A stretch of DNA of 64,000 nucleotides from an uncultured Nocardioides sp. (GCF_947488025.1 NZ_CANKYS010000004.1:209817-273816); one strand, 5' to 3'; positions 27,018 through 35,690 are shown, counted from the first letter of the stretch. Translations and numbers: made by a program. Notes: generated from the letters alone by a model not told the origin.

Positions 27018-28202
27018 GTGTCTGCCCTGACCCCTTCGCGCCCCCCGGCCCCTCCAGCCCTGGCGAAGTTCCACGCGCCGGAGGTGGTGTTCGGTGCCGA
27101 CTCACTGGGTGAGGCAGGGTTCGCGGCCATCCGGCTGGGGGCACGTCGACCGTTCCTGGTCACGGACCCCGGCATCGTGGAGGCGGGCTGGCTGGCGACG
27201 CTGCTCACCCTGCTCAAGGCCGAGGGGCTCACGCCGGTGCTGTGGACCGACGTCACGCCCAACCCCAAGGACCACGAGGTGCGCCGGGCCTACGAGTTGT
27301 ATGCCGAAAGCGAGTGCGACGTCATCATCGCCCTCGGCGGCGGCTCGGTCATCGATGCGGCCAAGGGCGTCGCGATCCTCTCCGGCAACGGCGGCGACAT
27401 CCGCGACTACGCCGGCGTCGACCAGGTGACGCGACCCATCCCGCCGCTGCTGATGATCCCCACGACCTCCGGCACTGGCGCCGACGTGTCGCAGTTCTGC
27501 ATCGTCACCGACACCGACAGGCACGTGAAGCTGACCATCATGGGCCGAGCCCTGGTACCCGATGTGTCGATCACGGACCCGCGGTTGCTCACGACCATGC
27601 CCGAGGACCTCAACGCCGCCACGGGCCTCGATGCACTCACCCACGGCATCGAGGCTTTCGTGTCGCTGGCGCACAACCCGCTCGCCGACACCCATGCGCT
27701 GAACGCGGTGGGCCTCGTCTGCCGCAACCTGCGCACGACGATCACCGAGCCGGCCGAGATGACGGCGCGGGCGAAGATGGCGCAGGCCAGCCTGCAAGCG
27801 GGCCTCGCCTTCACCAATGCGATCCTCGGCGCCACGCACGCCATGAGCCACCAGGTCGGCGGGCTGCTGGACGCGCCGCACGGCGTGGTCAACGGTGTCC
27901 TGCTGCCCCACGTGATCCGCTACAACGCCCGTGCCAGTCCTGACCGCTTCGTCGACCTGGCCCGGTCGGCCGGCATCGCCGCCGACGGCATGCCCGGCGA
28001 GGAGGCCGCCGAGCTCCTCGCCCAGCACGTCCGGCGGCTCGCCGACGACGTGGGCGTTCCGCGCGGGCTGCGCGAGCTCGGGGTGTCCGACACCGACATC
28101 GACACGATGGCGCACACCACGCTCGACGACGCGTGCCTGACCACCAACCCGCGCACGGCGTCCGAGGCCGAGATCCAGCAGCTGTTCAGGGACGCCCTGT
28201 GA
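27018..28202 (+). CDS. Iron-containing (group III) alcohol dehydrogenase, probably mycofactocin-linked
   Basis: 394 residues. The NAD-binding GGGSVIDAAKG and PTTSGTGAD motifs are present, and metal ligands are placed in TGLDALTHGIEAF and ATHAMSHQVGGLLDAPHG. It oxidises primary alcohols or diols; relatives beside mycofactocin genes are annotated as 1,3-propanediol or alcohol dehydrogenases. Two GTG codons are adjacent (27015 and 27018). The second is preferred because GAGGAGG is seven bases upstream of it. It lies directly before the sensor kinase gene. Confidence 0.9.
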   Translation: MSALTPSRPPAPPALAKFHAPEVVFGADSLGEAGFAAIRLGARRPFLVTDPGIVEAGWLATLLTLLKAEGLTPVLWTDVTPNPKDHEVRRAYELYAESECDVIIALGGGSVIDAAKGVAILSGNGGDIRDYAGVDQVTRPIPPLLMIPTTSGTGADVSQFCIVTDTDRHVKLTIMGRALVPDVSITDPRLLTTMPEDLNAATGLDALTHGIEAFVSLAHNPLADTHALNAVGLVCRNLRTTITEPAEMTARAKMAQASLQAGLAFTNAILGATHAMSHQVGGLLDAPHGVVNGVLLPHVIRYNARASPDRFVDLARSAGIAADGMPGEEAAELLAQHVRRLADDVGVPRGLRELGVSDTDIDTMAHTTLDDACLTTNPRTASEAEIQQLFRDAL

Positions 28203-28215
28203 TGAGGGGCGCATC

Positions 28216-29661
28216 GTGACGACGCGGCCACAGCAGCCTCCACCGGACCTGGCCACCCTCACGGGGGTCAGGTCCGGCAAGGGCTCCTACTACCGCGCCT
28301 ACGTCAACTCCGACGAGCGGATGCAGCGCGCCGTACGCGCGATGGACTCGATCTCGCGGGCGCTGGTGCGCACCCACGAGGGGCCTCGCGGGCTGCTCGA
28401 GGAAGTGGTGCGGGCGGCAGCCGAGCACCTGCAGGCCGAGTGGACCCTGTTGGCGCTGTCCGACGGGCACCTCAGGGGCGCCCGGCCCCGGTTCCTGGTC
28501 CTGGGTCCGGCCGACGGTCCCCACGGGCAGCCGACCGCCGACGACTCCGGCCTGCCGCCGATGGTGCAGCGTGAGCTGGGTGCCATCCGGGCCGGGCACG
28601 CGGTGCGCAGCAACGACGACGGCCGATGGGTGCGCGTGCCGATGACGCTCGAGGGTCGGCCGATCGGCTGTCTCGTGGGCCTCCACCAGCTGGCCGTCGA
28701 CCCCGAACCCGGCGACCTGTCGGTGCTTCGCATCCTCGCCAACCAGGCGGCGGTCTCGCTGCACACCTCGGAGCAGTACCAGGCCAGCATGGCCCTGCAC
28801 CGTCGAGCGCAGCTCGTGCACGACGAGGCTCGCGCACACGAGCGCGACCTCGAGGTGCGTACCTCCGAGCTCCGGCTCGCTGAGGACCGACTGGTGCTGG
28901 CGCACCAGCGCGAGCTCATCGACACGGAGCGGCACCGGATCGCTCGTGAGCTGCACGACTCCGTGGCGCAGTACGTCCTCTCGGCCGGTATGGCCGTCGA
29001 AGTGGCGCGCGGCGAGGCGGAGTCCCTGGGTGAACCCGGGGCCGGCATCTCCCATCGACTCGGGACGGCCAAGGAACTCTCCCAGCAGGCGGTCGACCAG
29101 CTGCGGCGTGCGATCTATGCCCTGCACCGCACCCCGAGCGACACCGTGGTCGAGCTGCCCGAGCTGCTGCGCGAGGTGGCCGCCCACCACCGGCCCCAGC
29201 TCGTGGTCCAGGTCCGGGTCGAGGGCGAGGCCGTGCTGCTGCCGGCCGAGGCCGGGCACGAGGTGGCCAGGGCTGTCGGCGAGGCGATGTTCAACGTCGC
29301 CGTACACGCGAAGGCGGAGCGGGCCGTGGTGCGGCTGCGCTACCGGCCAGACCAGGTGCTGGTGTCGGTCGCGGACGACGGGCAGGGCGACCCCAAGGAG
29401 CTGAGCCGGCTGCTGCGCCTGGAGCGCGGTCGCTCCGGCGACGGGTCGCACCGCGGCCTCGCCAACATCGAGAGCCGGCTGGTCGAGCTGGGCGGCAGCG
29501 TCGCCTTCCGTCGTGCTCGCATCGGCGGAGTCCGCGTCGAGATGCGCATCCCGCTCCCGCTCACACCGCCCGACCGGCCGGGCATCATCGACCAGCTGGT
29601 CGCGACCGGGAAGCGGCAACCCGCCGCACTGAAGGCCCACCGAACAAAGGACAGCTCGTGA
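28216..29661 (+). CDS. GAF-type sensor histidine kinase (MadS/MnoS-like)
   Basis: 481 residues, no membrane segments, so a cytoplasmic sensor. Residues about 40-190 form a GAF-like sensory domain. A coiled-coil linker (about 195-235) leads to the HisKA_3 motif RHRIARELHDSVAQ with His at about 247. A HATPase domain follows (GEAMFNVAVHAKAERAVVRL, VADDGQG, RGLANIESRL). Two-component systems of this kind control alcohol dehydrogenase genes next to mycofactocin loci in mycobacteria. Its GTGA overlap with the regulator gene makes a pair. Confidence 0.9.
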   Translation: MTTRPQQPPPDLATLTGVRSGKGSYYRAYVNSDERMQRAVRAMDSISRALVRTHEGPRGLLEEVVRAAAEHLQAEWTLLALSDGHLRGARPRFLVLGPADGPHGQPTADDSGLPPMVQRELGAIRAGHAVRSNDDGRWVRVPMTLEGRPIGCLVGLHQLAVDPEPGDLSVLRILANQAAVSLHTSEQYQASMALHRRAQLVHDEARAHERDLEVRTSELRLAEDRLVLAHQRELIDTERHRIARELHDSVAQYVLSAGMAVEVARGEAESLGEPGAGISHRLGTAKELSQQAVDQLRRAIYALHRTPSDTVVELPELLREVAAHHRPQLVVQVRVEGEAVLLPAEAGHEVARAVGEAMFNVAVHAKAERAVVRLRYRPDQVLVSVADDGQGDPKELSRLLRLERGRSGDGSHRGLANIESRLVELGGSVAFRRARIGGVRVEMRIPLPLTPPDRPGIIDQLVATGKRQPAALKAHRTKDSS

Positions 29662-30335
29662 CGACGCTGACACCACCCCAGCACGGCCATGACGTGGAAA
29701 CGGTGCGGATCATGCTCGTCGACGACCACGCCATCGTTCGCCAGGGCCTGCGCTCGATCCTCGAGCGGGAGCGCGACCTGATCGTGGTCGCCGAGGCATC
29801 CACCCCCGACGAGGCGCTCACCGTGATCGGCCGCTCCGCGCCGCACATCGTGCTGCTCGACCTCAAGTTGTCGACCGCGTCCGACACCGAGGGGCTCGAG
29901 CTGTGCGCCGAGCTCACGAGCCGCCACCCCGACATCGGGGTGCTGGTGCTGACCACCTTCCTCGACGAGCAGCTGGTGCTCAAGGCCATCCGCGCTGGCG
30001 CGCGCGGCTACGTCCTCAAGGACGTCGACACCTCCGGGCTGGTCCGGGCGATCCGCGACATCAGCCGTGGTGAGAGTGCCTTCGACGCGCGGTCGGCGGC
30101 CGCGATGGTGCGCGGGCTCAACACCCCGGACCCCGAGGAGTCCCAGCAGCTCACCGCCCGCGAGCGCGAGGTGCTGCGGCTGCTGGCGCGCGGGCTCTCC
30201 AACCGCGACATCGGCGTCAAGCTGTACATCTCCGAGACGACCGCGAAGTTCCACGTCGGCAACATCCTGCGCAAGCTGGGCGTCTCCCGGCGCGCCGAGG
30301 CCGTCTACGAAGCGACCAAGCTCGGCCTGATCTAA
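29658..30335 (+). CDS. NarL/LuxR-family response regulator (MadR/MnoR-like)
   Basis: 225 residues from a GTG inside the kinase stop. The receiver domain has MLVDDH and the phosphoacceptor Asp at about residue 68 (VLLDLK). The LuxR HTH (about 158-215) reads LTAREREVLRLLARGLSNRD, then ISETTAKFHVGNILRKLGVS. It is expected to activate alcohol dehydrogenase promoters in this cluster. Its TAA overlaps the mftM stop on the other strand (CTAA), so the two operons converge with no terminator space between them. Confidence 0.93.
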   Translation: MTTLTPPQHGHDVETVRIMLVDDHAIVRQGLRSILERERDLIVVAEASTPDEALTVIGRSAPHIVLLDLKLSTASDTEGLELCAELTSRHPDIGVLVLTTFLDEQLVLKAIRAGARGYVLKDVDTSGLVRAIRDISRGESAFDARSAAAMVRGLNTPDPEESQQLTAREREVLRLLARGLSNRDIGVKLYISETTAKFHVGNILRKLGVSRRAEAVYEATKLGLI

Positions 30336-31252
30336 CGCTTGTCGATCACCAGCCAGCCGCCGTGATGCTCGTTCACCTCGAACGGTAGCCCGGTCGCGCG
30401 GCCCCACGCTGTCAGGTCGTCGAGGCTGATCGTGCGGACGTGGCCCCACGTCTCGTCCGCCTCGTCCTCGAGGGGTACGGCGATGACGACCCGCCGCGCC
30501 GCCAGGCGCACCGCCTCGGCGACCACTCGGTCGCCGTGCCCGGCGTCGAGGTGCTCGAGGAGGTGGATGGCCAGCACCGTGTCGGCACTCGCGTCAGGAC
30601 CGGGGAAGTGCCCGGCATCGGCCGCGACCGTGGTCAAGGAGATGCCGAGGCGCGGCGCCACCCCGGCGAGCAGCCGGCTGGTGCCGGGGGAGAGGTCGCT
30701 GGCTGTCGTGCGCCGACCGCTGGCCGCGATGCGGAGCGAGAGAAAGCCGAAGCAGCAGCCCAGCTCGAGCACGCTGCCGGGAGCGAGCAGCTGCTCCGCC
30801 CGGGCGTAGACGGGTGCGTAGTTGGCGATGGTGCCGTGCCGATCTGAGCCCTGCGCCACCCCGGTGTGGTCGTCGATGCGCTGCTCGATGCGCGCCATCG
30901 AGTTGCGGTAGAAGAGCTCCCAGCTGTCCAGTGCCCCGGACCGCGACGTGCGCACGATGCCGGTGAAGATCCGCTCGAAGACCTCGGGCCCACGCAGCCA
31001 GCCCGGACCGAAGAGCTCATCGGCGAGCAGCCCGGCGAGGTCGTCGTCGACCAGCTCGGGCGGCACCCGGTGGCCGACGTGGAGCAGGTCTCGGTCGTTG
31101 TGCACGTCGAAGTGCTCGGTGCGGATCGTGTGCAGCGCGCGTCGTGGCGGCACCGGACCCTGCGCACGCACCTCCACGACCTCGTCGACATAGGCCCCGT
31201 CGAGGCAGGCCTGGAGCGGGTCGATGGGGGCCGAGGTCGCGGCCTCGGTCAT
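30332..31252 (-). CDS. mftM: Mycofactocin oligosaccharide methyltransferase MftM
   Basis: 306 residues. The SAM-binding motif I is LELGCCFGFLSLRIA, with motif II/III as DTVLAIHLLEHLDAGHG. The N-terminal extension with HFDVHNDRDLLHVGHRVPPE and the ending (ATGLPFEVNEHHGGW) are those of MftM. MftM methylates the second glucose of the mycofactocin glucan chain and so modifies or caps the oligosaccharide made by MftF. The ATG overlaps the stop of the VWA gene upstream (ATGA), tying mycofactocin decoration to the methanol dehydrogenase operon. Confidence 0.88.
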   Translation of the reverse strand: MTEAATSAPIDPLQACLDGAYVDEVVEVRAQGPVPPRRALHTIRTEHFDVHNDRDLLHVGHRVPPELVDDDLAGLLADELFGPGWLRGPEVFERIFTGIVRTSRSGALDSWELFYRNSMARIEQRIDDHTGVAQGSDRHGTIANYAPVYARAEQLLAPGSVLELGCCFGFLSLRIAASGRRTTASDLSPGTSRLLAGVAPRLGISLTTVAADAGHFPGPDASADTVLAIHLLEHLDAGHGDRVVAEAVRLAARRVVIAVPLEDEADETWGHVRTISLDDLTAWGRATGLPFEVNEHHGGWLVIDKR

Positions 31253-32772
31253 CAGCCGACCTCGGACATCGACATGGTGACCCGGTCGAGACCGGTCAGG
31301 TTGCGCACCACCTGGACGCGGCTGCAGTACTCCGCATAGGCGGGGAGATCGCAGCGACCCAGTCCCCACGAATAGCGCGGTTCCGGGGTGAGCCAGACGG
31401 TCTCGCGGGCCCGCCGCGTGATCTCCTCGAAGACCGACAGTCGCGGGTCGTTGCCGTTGCCCCGGCCGTCGCCGAGGACGATCACGGTCGTACGGCGGGT
31501 GACGGCGGAGCCGAACTGCTCCAGGAAGTCCTCGAACGCGGATCCGTAGTCGGAGTCGGCATCGACGTCGAGCACACCACCGGCCGGCAGTCCGGACATC
31601 ACGAGCGAGAGCGCCTCCTCGGGGTGGTGCTCGGCGAACAGGTCGGTGATCTCCACGAGGTCCTTGACGAACGCGAAGGTGCGCACCGACGAGGCCAGCG
31701 ACTGCAGGCTGTGCACGAGCTGCAGGGTGAAGCGCGCCGCCGAGCGCACCGAGAGCGAGACGTCGCAGAGCACCAGCAGCTTGGGCCGGTCCTCGACCTT
31801 GCTGACGGTGACCGGTCGGAACGGGACGCCGTCGTACTTCATGTTGGCGCGCATGGTGCGGGCGCCGTCGACGACGCCACGCGCGGCGGCCTTGCGACGC
31901 GGACGCGGCGCGCCACGCAGCGACCTCAGCAAGCGGCGCAGGGCCTCTTCCAGCTCGGCCCGCTCGTGCTCGTGGATCCGCTCGGTCTGGGCTGCCCGGA
32001 TCTCGCGCTTCTCGATCTCGTGCTCGACCGCCATCAGCTTCTCGAGGTGCTGCTTCAAGCGCTCGGGCAACCCGGCGAGGAAGGGTGCGAGTGCCGCGCG
32101 CAGGGCTTCGAGCGTCGCACCGCGGTCCTCGTCGACATCGGGCAGGGCGTCCTCGAGCCAGCTGAGCAGTGCCATCTCCTGGGCCACGGTGAGCTCGACG
32201 TCGAGCTCCATGCCAGGGCTGCGGATGAGGTCGCCGGGGGAGCCCGGGTTGTGCATCCGGTGCGTGGAGATCTGCACGCGCGCGGCCTCGCCGGCACTGC
32301 CCTCGGTGTCGTTGGAGAGCACGATCTCGTCGGTTAGGGCAGCGATGTCGATCTTGTTCGCCTCCTGGTGGAGGTTGTACTGCTGCGCCATGTCCTCCGG
32401 CTTGAAGAACTCCTTGATGTCGTCCGGCTTGCCGTGCGAGTGACCGTCCTCGGGGATGTCGCCGGGCTCGTCGGAGAGCGTGAACTGCTCGAGCTCGCCG
32501 TCATCGGTCAGGTCGTCGTGGCTGTGGCCGTGGCCGACCTCGTCCTCGAAGACCGCTCGCAGCCCGAAGAACAGGTCGAAGACGCGATCGAAGGTGTCCA
32601 GGTCGCGACGGTCCTTGATCAGACTGACCATGAGCGCCGATCGAAGCACCTCGCGCTCACCGAGCACGCCGGCCTGAGCGACGGCGTGCATCGCGTCGAT
32701 CGCCTCCGCCGTGCTCACCCGCACCCCGTTGAGGCGGAGGAACCTGATGAAGCGATGGACTGCCCCCTCCAT
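31252..32772 (-). CDS. VWA (CoxE-like) domain protein of the MoxR/VWA maturation pair
   Basis: 506 residues, cytoplasmic. The C-terminal half is a CoxE-type VWA domain with MIDAS DVSLSVRS and a later DADSDYGSAFEDF. The N-terminal half is helical and contains His-rich stretches VGHGHSHDD and EDGHSHGKP at about residues 80-120. Such proteins work with a MoxR AAA+ ATPase to insert metals or cofactors into enzymes. It starts four bases after its ATPase partner and lies in the mno operon, so its client is probably the methanol dehydrogenase. The paired His-rich segments point to metal handling. Confidence 0.88.
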   Translation of the reverse strand: MEGAVHRFIRFLRLNGVRVSTAEAIDAMHAVAQAGVLGEREVLRSALMVSLIKDRRDLDTFDRVFDLFFGLRAVFEDEVGHGHSHDDLTDDGELEQFTLSDEPGDIPEDGHSHGKPDDIKEFFKPEDMAQQYNLHQEANKIDIAALTDEIVLSNDTEGSAGEAARVQISTHRMHNPGSPGDLIRSPGMELDVELTVAQEMALLSWLEDALPDVDEDRGATLEALRAALAPFLAGLPERLKQHLEKLMAVEHEIEKREIRAAQTERIHEHERAELEEALRRLLRSLRGAPRPRRKAAARGVVDGARTMRANMKYDGVPFRPVTVSKVEDRPKLLVLCDVSLSVRSAARFTLQLVHSLQSLASSVRTFAFVKDLVEITDLFAEHHPEEALSLVMSGLPAGGVLDVDADSDYGSAFEDFLEQFGSAVTRRTTVIVLGDGRGNGNDPRLSVFEEITRRARETVWLTPEPRYSWGLGRCDLPAYAEYCSRVQVVRNLTGLDRVTMSMSEVG

Positions 32773-32776
32773 CGGA

Positions 32777-33985
32777 TCAGACCGGACGCTTGCGGGCAGA
32801 GCGCGCAGCGAACGAGCGCTCGCCCTGGCTGGCCGTGACCGTCTTGACCGCGGGTGCCTCGTCGGACTTCCCGGGACCGCCGTAGTTGTCACCGTGGCGT
32901 CCGGGCCTGTCCTTGGCGGCGCGGACCTCCTTGCCGTCCACCTCGGCGTCACCGTCGTCGTGACTGTGGTCGCCGTCCGCGCCGTGTCCGTGTCCGTGGC
33001 CGTGTCCGTGTCCGTGGTCGTTCTTGGACGGCACCTTCGCATTCGGGTCGACCAAGGTGGGGATCGCGGCCAGCGCCTTCTTCAGGTCACGTTCGTACTT
33101 CACCACCACGTTGAGGGTCTGTGACAGCACGTCGGCACTCAGCTCGCTGACCCCGAGCACGGCCAGCGTGCGGGCCCAGTCGATGGTCTCGGAGATGCTC
33201 GGTGCCTTGCGGAGCTCGAGCGCGCGCAGACCTCGCACGATCTCGATGAGGCGGACGGCCAGCGCCTCACTGAGCCCGGTGTCCTTGGAGTTGATGATCT
33301 CCAGCTCGCGCTGCGCCTCGGGGTAGTCGAGGAAGAGGTGGAGGCAGCGGCGCTTGAGTGCGGCGGACAGGTCGCGGGTGTTGTTGGAGGTGAGCACGAC
33401 GTACGGCAGTTGCTCGGCCTTCACCGTGCCGACCTCGGGGATGGAGATCTGGAACTCCGACAACAGTTCGAGCAGCACGGCCTCGAGGGCCTCGTCGGCG
33501 CGGTCGACCTCGTCGATCAGCAGCACGACGGGTTCGTCGGAGTCGATCGCTTCCAGCAACGGTCGGGGAGCGAGGAAGCGCTCCGAGAAGAAGACGCTGT
33601 CCTGCTTGGCGATCCGCTCGACCGCCTCGTTGAGGTCGGCGGCGTCCTCGACGACCTGGCCGATCTTCTCGCGCAGGATCTGGGTGTAGAGCATCTGCTT
33701 GCCGTAGTCCCACTCGTAGAGGGCCTTGGTCTCGTCCTGGCCCTCGTAGCACTGCAGCCGGATCAGCCGCCGGCCGGTGACGGCGGCGAGGCTGGTCGCG
33801 AACTGGGTCTTGCCCACGCCGGCCGGGCCCTCGAGGAGGACCGGCTTGCCCAGGCGGGTCTGGAGGAACACCGTCGTGGCGAGACGGTCGTCGGCGAGGT
33901 AGCCGGCTTCGCGGAAGCGCTCGAGGGCATGGGCGACGTCGTCGAACTCGCCTTCGCCGGCAGCATTGCGCGGATCCGTGTTCAC
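32777..33985 (-). CDS. MoxR-type AAA+ ATPase with His-rich C-terminal tail
   Basis: 402 residues from a GTG with GAGGGAG upstream. Walker A is GPAGVGKT, Walker B is LLIDEVDRAD, and sensor 1 is VVLTSNNTRDLS, with the MoxR helical insert. After the ATPase (about residue 310) comes a tail in which HG is repeated six times, followed by ADGDHSHDDGD. Such a tail would bind Zn, Ni or Fe. It pairs with the VWA protein directly downstream as a chaperone/insertase couple; placement after mno suggests maturation of that metalloenzyme. Confidence 0.9.
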   Translation of the reverse strand: MNTDPRNAAGEGEFDDVAHALERFREAGYLADDRLATTVFLQTRLGKPVLLEGPAGVGKTQFATSLAAVTGRRLIRLQCYEGQDETKALYEWDYGKQMLYTQILREKIGQVVEDAADLNEAVERIAKQDSVFFSERFLAPRPLLEAIDSDEPVVLLIDEVDRADEALEAVLLELLSEFQISIPEVGTVKAEQLPYVVLTSNNTRDLSAALKRRCLHLFLDYPEAQRELEIINSKDTGLSEALAVRLIEIVRGLRALELRKAPSISETIDWARTLAVLGVSELSADVLSQTLNVVVKYERDLKKALAAIPTLVDPNAKVPSKNDHGHGHGHGHGHGADGDHSHDDGDAEVDGKEVRAAKDRPGRHGDNYGGPGKSDEAPAVKTVTASQGERSFAARSARKRPV

Positions 33986-34018
33986 TTGGCGCTCCCTCGA
34001 ACGTGGTGGGGATGGGGT

Positions 34019-34055
34019 CCGGACCGGGCAGCACGGCGATCGCTGCCCGGTCCGG
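34019..34055 (-). terminator. Perfect 14-bp hairpin between mno and the MoxR gene (attenuator/terminator)
   Basis: CCGGACCGGGCAGC pairs perfectly with GCTGCCCGGTCCGG around a nine-base loop. It sits in the 91-base gap after mno and before its maturation genes. It would let mno be expressed well above the downstream genes, through partial termination or protection of the mno 3' end. Confidence 0.7.
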
Positions 34056-34076
34056 CGTACAGGGGCGAACCCGGCC

Positions 34077-35369
34077 TCAGGAAAGGAGGTCGTCCAGGTC
34101 ACCGTTCATGCAGTGCTCGATGACGGGGCGAACCGTCTCGAAGGTGCACTCCTTGGCGTTGCCCGGGGTGCAGGCGTCGCCGAGGACGTGGTTGGTGATG
34201 CGGTCCACGTCCTCCTTGTCACCGGTGATCACCTTGGCGTTCTCGTAGAACTTCGTCGGGCCCTGGCCCAGCCGGTTCTTCGAGTAGCTGTCGGCGGTGA
34301 TGTCGGTGAACTTCTCCGGGATGCCCACGTCGCGCAGCAGCCGGATCGAGGCGGCGAGCGCCGCATCGGCTGCCTGCGGCTTGGTCATGCCGCGGGTGTC
34401 GACGCCCATCGCCTCGGCGATGTCGGCGAAGCGGCCGTACGCCGCCGACATGTTGAACGCCCACACACGCGGCAGCGCGATGGCGTTGTTCAGGCCGTGG
34501 TGCGTGTCGTAGAACGCGCTGATCGCGTGCGACGTCGAGTGGATGATGCCGAGACCACCGGAGTTGAACGCCTGGGCGGCGATGTACTGCGCGTACATCA
34601 TGCCCTCGCGTCCGGCGAGGTCCTGGCCGTTCCACACCGCTGCCCGGAGGTGCTCCGACGTCAGTTTGATGGCGTGCAGTGCGTTGCCGAGCGACGGCTG
34701 GAAGTTGATGCGGGAGACGTACGGCTCGCTGGCGTGCGCGAGCACGTCGAAGCCGCACTGGGCGGTGTAGTCGACCGGGCAGTCGAAGTAGAGCACCGGG
34801 TCGTCGATCGCCAGGGAGGTGACTGACGCGTCGTCGAAGGCGACGTACTTGTGCGGGTTGTCCGGGTCGGTCGTGGTGTCGGTGATGACGTAGGCCCACG
34901 AGGTCTCCGAGCCGGTGCCGGCCGTGGTGGAGACCGCGATGTGCGGCGGGTTCTTCGGGTTCTCGGACATGTTGAAGCCCTCGAACTCGTTGACGTTGCG
35001 ACCGTCATGGGCCACCGAGACACGAGCGCCCTTGCAGGCATCGTGCGAGGAGCCGCCGCCGATGGAGACGAACGAGTCGCACTCGTTCTCCTGATACATC
35101 GCCACGGAGTCCATGACGTTGTAGTCTTTCGGGTTGGACTCGACCTTGTCGTAGACCACGACCTCCAGGCCGTGGTACTTCATCGACTCCACGATCTTGT
35201 GCACGATGTCGGTGCCGCGCAGGCCCGACGTCATGACGAGCGTCTTGCGGAAGCCGAGCTTGAGTGCCTCCGGCCCGATCATCTCGTGCGCGCCGGGTCC
35301 CATCAGGGCCCGAGGGAACGGGTGGAACTCCTTGATGGGGAACGGTTTGAGCAGTTCGTCGACCTGCAC
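34077..35369 (-). CDS. mno: NDMA-dependent methanol dehydrogenase (nicotinoprotein)
   Basis: 430 residues. The start VQVDELLKPFPIKEFHPFP is characteristic of the NDMA-dependent methanol dehydrogenases. The NAD-binding motif is SIGGGSSHDACKG, and the metal site lies in YTAQCGFDVLAHASEPYVS and IIHSTSHAISAFYDTHHGLN. The enzyme keeps its NAD(H) bound and hands electrons to mycofactocin (or to NDMA in vitro), oxidising methanol and other short primary alcohols to aldehydes. The GTG is chosen because AGGAGGT lies just upstream. The gene diverges from mftA across a shared promoter region. Confidence 0.93.
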   Translation of the reverse strand: MQVDELLKPFPIKEFHPFPRALMGPGAHEMIGPEALKLGFRKTLVMTSGLRGTDIVHKIVESMKYHGLEVVVYDKVESNPKDYNVMDSVAMYQENECDSFVSIGGGSSHDACKGARVSVAHDGRNVNEFEGFNMSENPKNPPHIAVSTTAGTGSETSWAYVITDTTTDPDNPHKYVAFDDASVTSLAIDDPVLYFDCPVDYTAQCGFDVLAHASEPYVSRINFQPSLGNALHAIKLTSEHLRAAVWNGQDLAGREGMMYAQYIAAQAFNSGGLGIIHSTSHAISAFYDTHHGLNNAIALPRVWAFNMSAAYGRFADIAEAMGVDTRGMTKPQAADAALAASIRLLRDVGIPEKFTDITADSYSKNRLGQGPTKFYENAKVITGDKEDVDRITNHVLGDACTPGNAKECTFETVRPVIEHCMNGDLDDLLS

Positions 35370-35406
35370 GGATGACCTCCTGGAGACGGATATCTGACTG
35401 CTCCGG

Positions 35407-35412
35407 ACGCTA
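35407..35412 (-). promoter_or_regulatory. -10 box (CCTAGCGT core) of the mno promoter
   Basis: TAGCGT on the minus strand ends 37 bases before the mno GTG. It is back-to-back with the mftA promoter, about 125 bp away, and shares the CCTAGCGT octamer. Confidence 0.6.
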
Positions 35413-35461
35413 GGTCCGCCACGGGGCCGCGGCCAGACGAGGATCCGCATACGGGTCGGTG

Positions 35462-35481
35462 GGTCAGGAGTCGACCTGACC
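35462..35481. promoter_or_regulatory. Candidate operator in the mno-mftA divergent region
   Basis: GGTCAGG-AGTCGA-CCTGACC has perfect 7-bp arms and lies between the divergent -10 boxes, about 50 bp from the mno box and 55 bp from the mftA box. One regulator bound here could act on both promoters. Whether it is the response regulator of this cluster is inference. Confidence 0.45.
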
Positions 35482-35535
35482 ATCAGGGCAGGTCCGGCCC
35501 GCTGAGTGAGGGGTGCGCCGCCACGGCGTGCTTCC

Positions 35536-35541
35536 TAGCGT
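35536..35541 (+). promoter_or_regulatory. -10 box (CCTAGCGT core) of the mftA promoter
   Basis: TAGCGT lies 41 bases before the mftA ATG. The leader contains GGAGG (in CCCGGAGGTATC) as ribosome-binding site. Confidence 0.6.
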
Positions 35542-35582
35542 GGAAAGCGACCCACCAGCCATCTCGACCCGGAGGTATCGCC

Positions 35583-35690
35583 ATGACCGACCCGAACCAG
35601 GACCCCACTCCCGAGACCAAGACCGCCGCCCTCGCCGAGGACGAGCTGGTCGAGGAGGTCTCCATCGACGGCATGTGCGGCGTCTACTGA
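35583..35690 (+). CDS. mftA: Mycofactocin precursor peptide MftA
   Basis: 35 residues, too short for most gene finders. The sequence begins MTDPNQDPTPETKTA and ends VSIDGMCGVY, with the invariant IDGMCGVY tail. The last Val-Tyr pair is the core that MftC decarboxylates and crosslinks and MftE releases. The acidic leader (EDELVEEV) is what MftB binds. GGAGG lies upstream of the ATG, and the TGA overlaps the mftB ATG (TGATG). Confidence 0.97.
   Translation: MTDPNQDPTPETKTAALAEDELVEEVSIDGMCGVY

Noticed and set aside
27015..28202. Start of the alcohol dehydrogenase at the first GTG (27015)
   Set aside because: The GAGGAGG site is only four bases from it; the next codon, also GTG, has the normal seven-base spacing.
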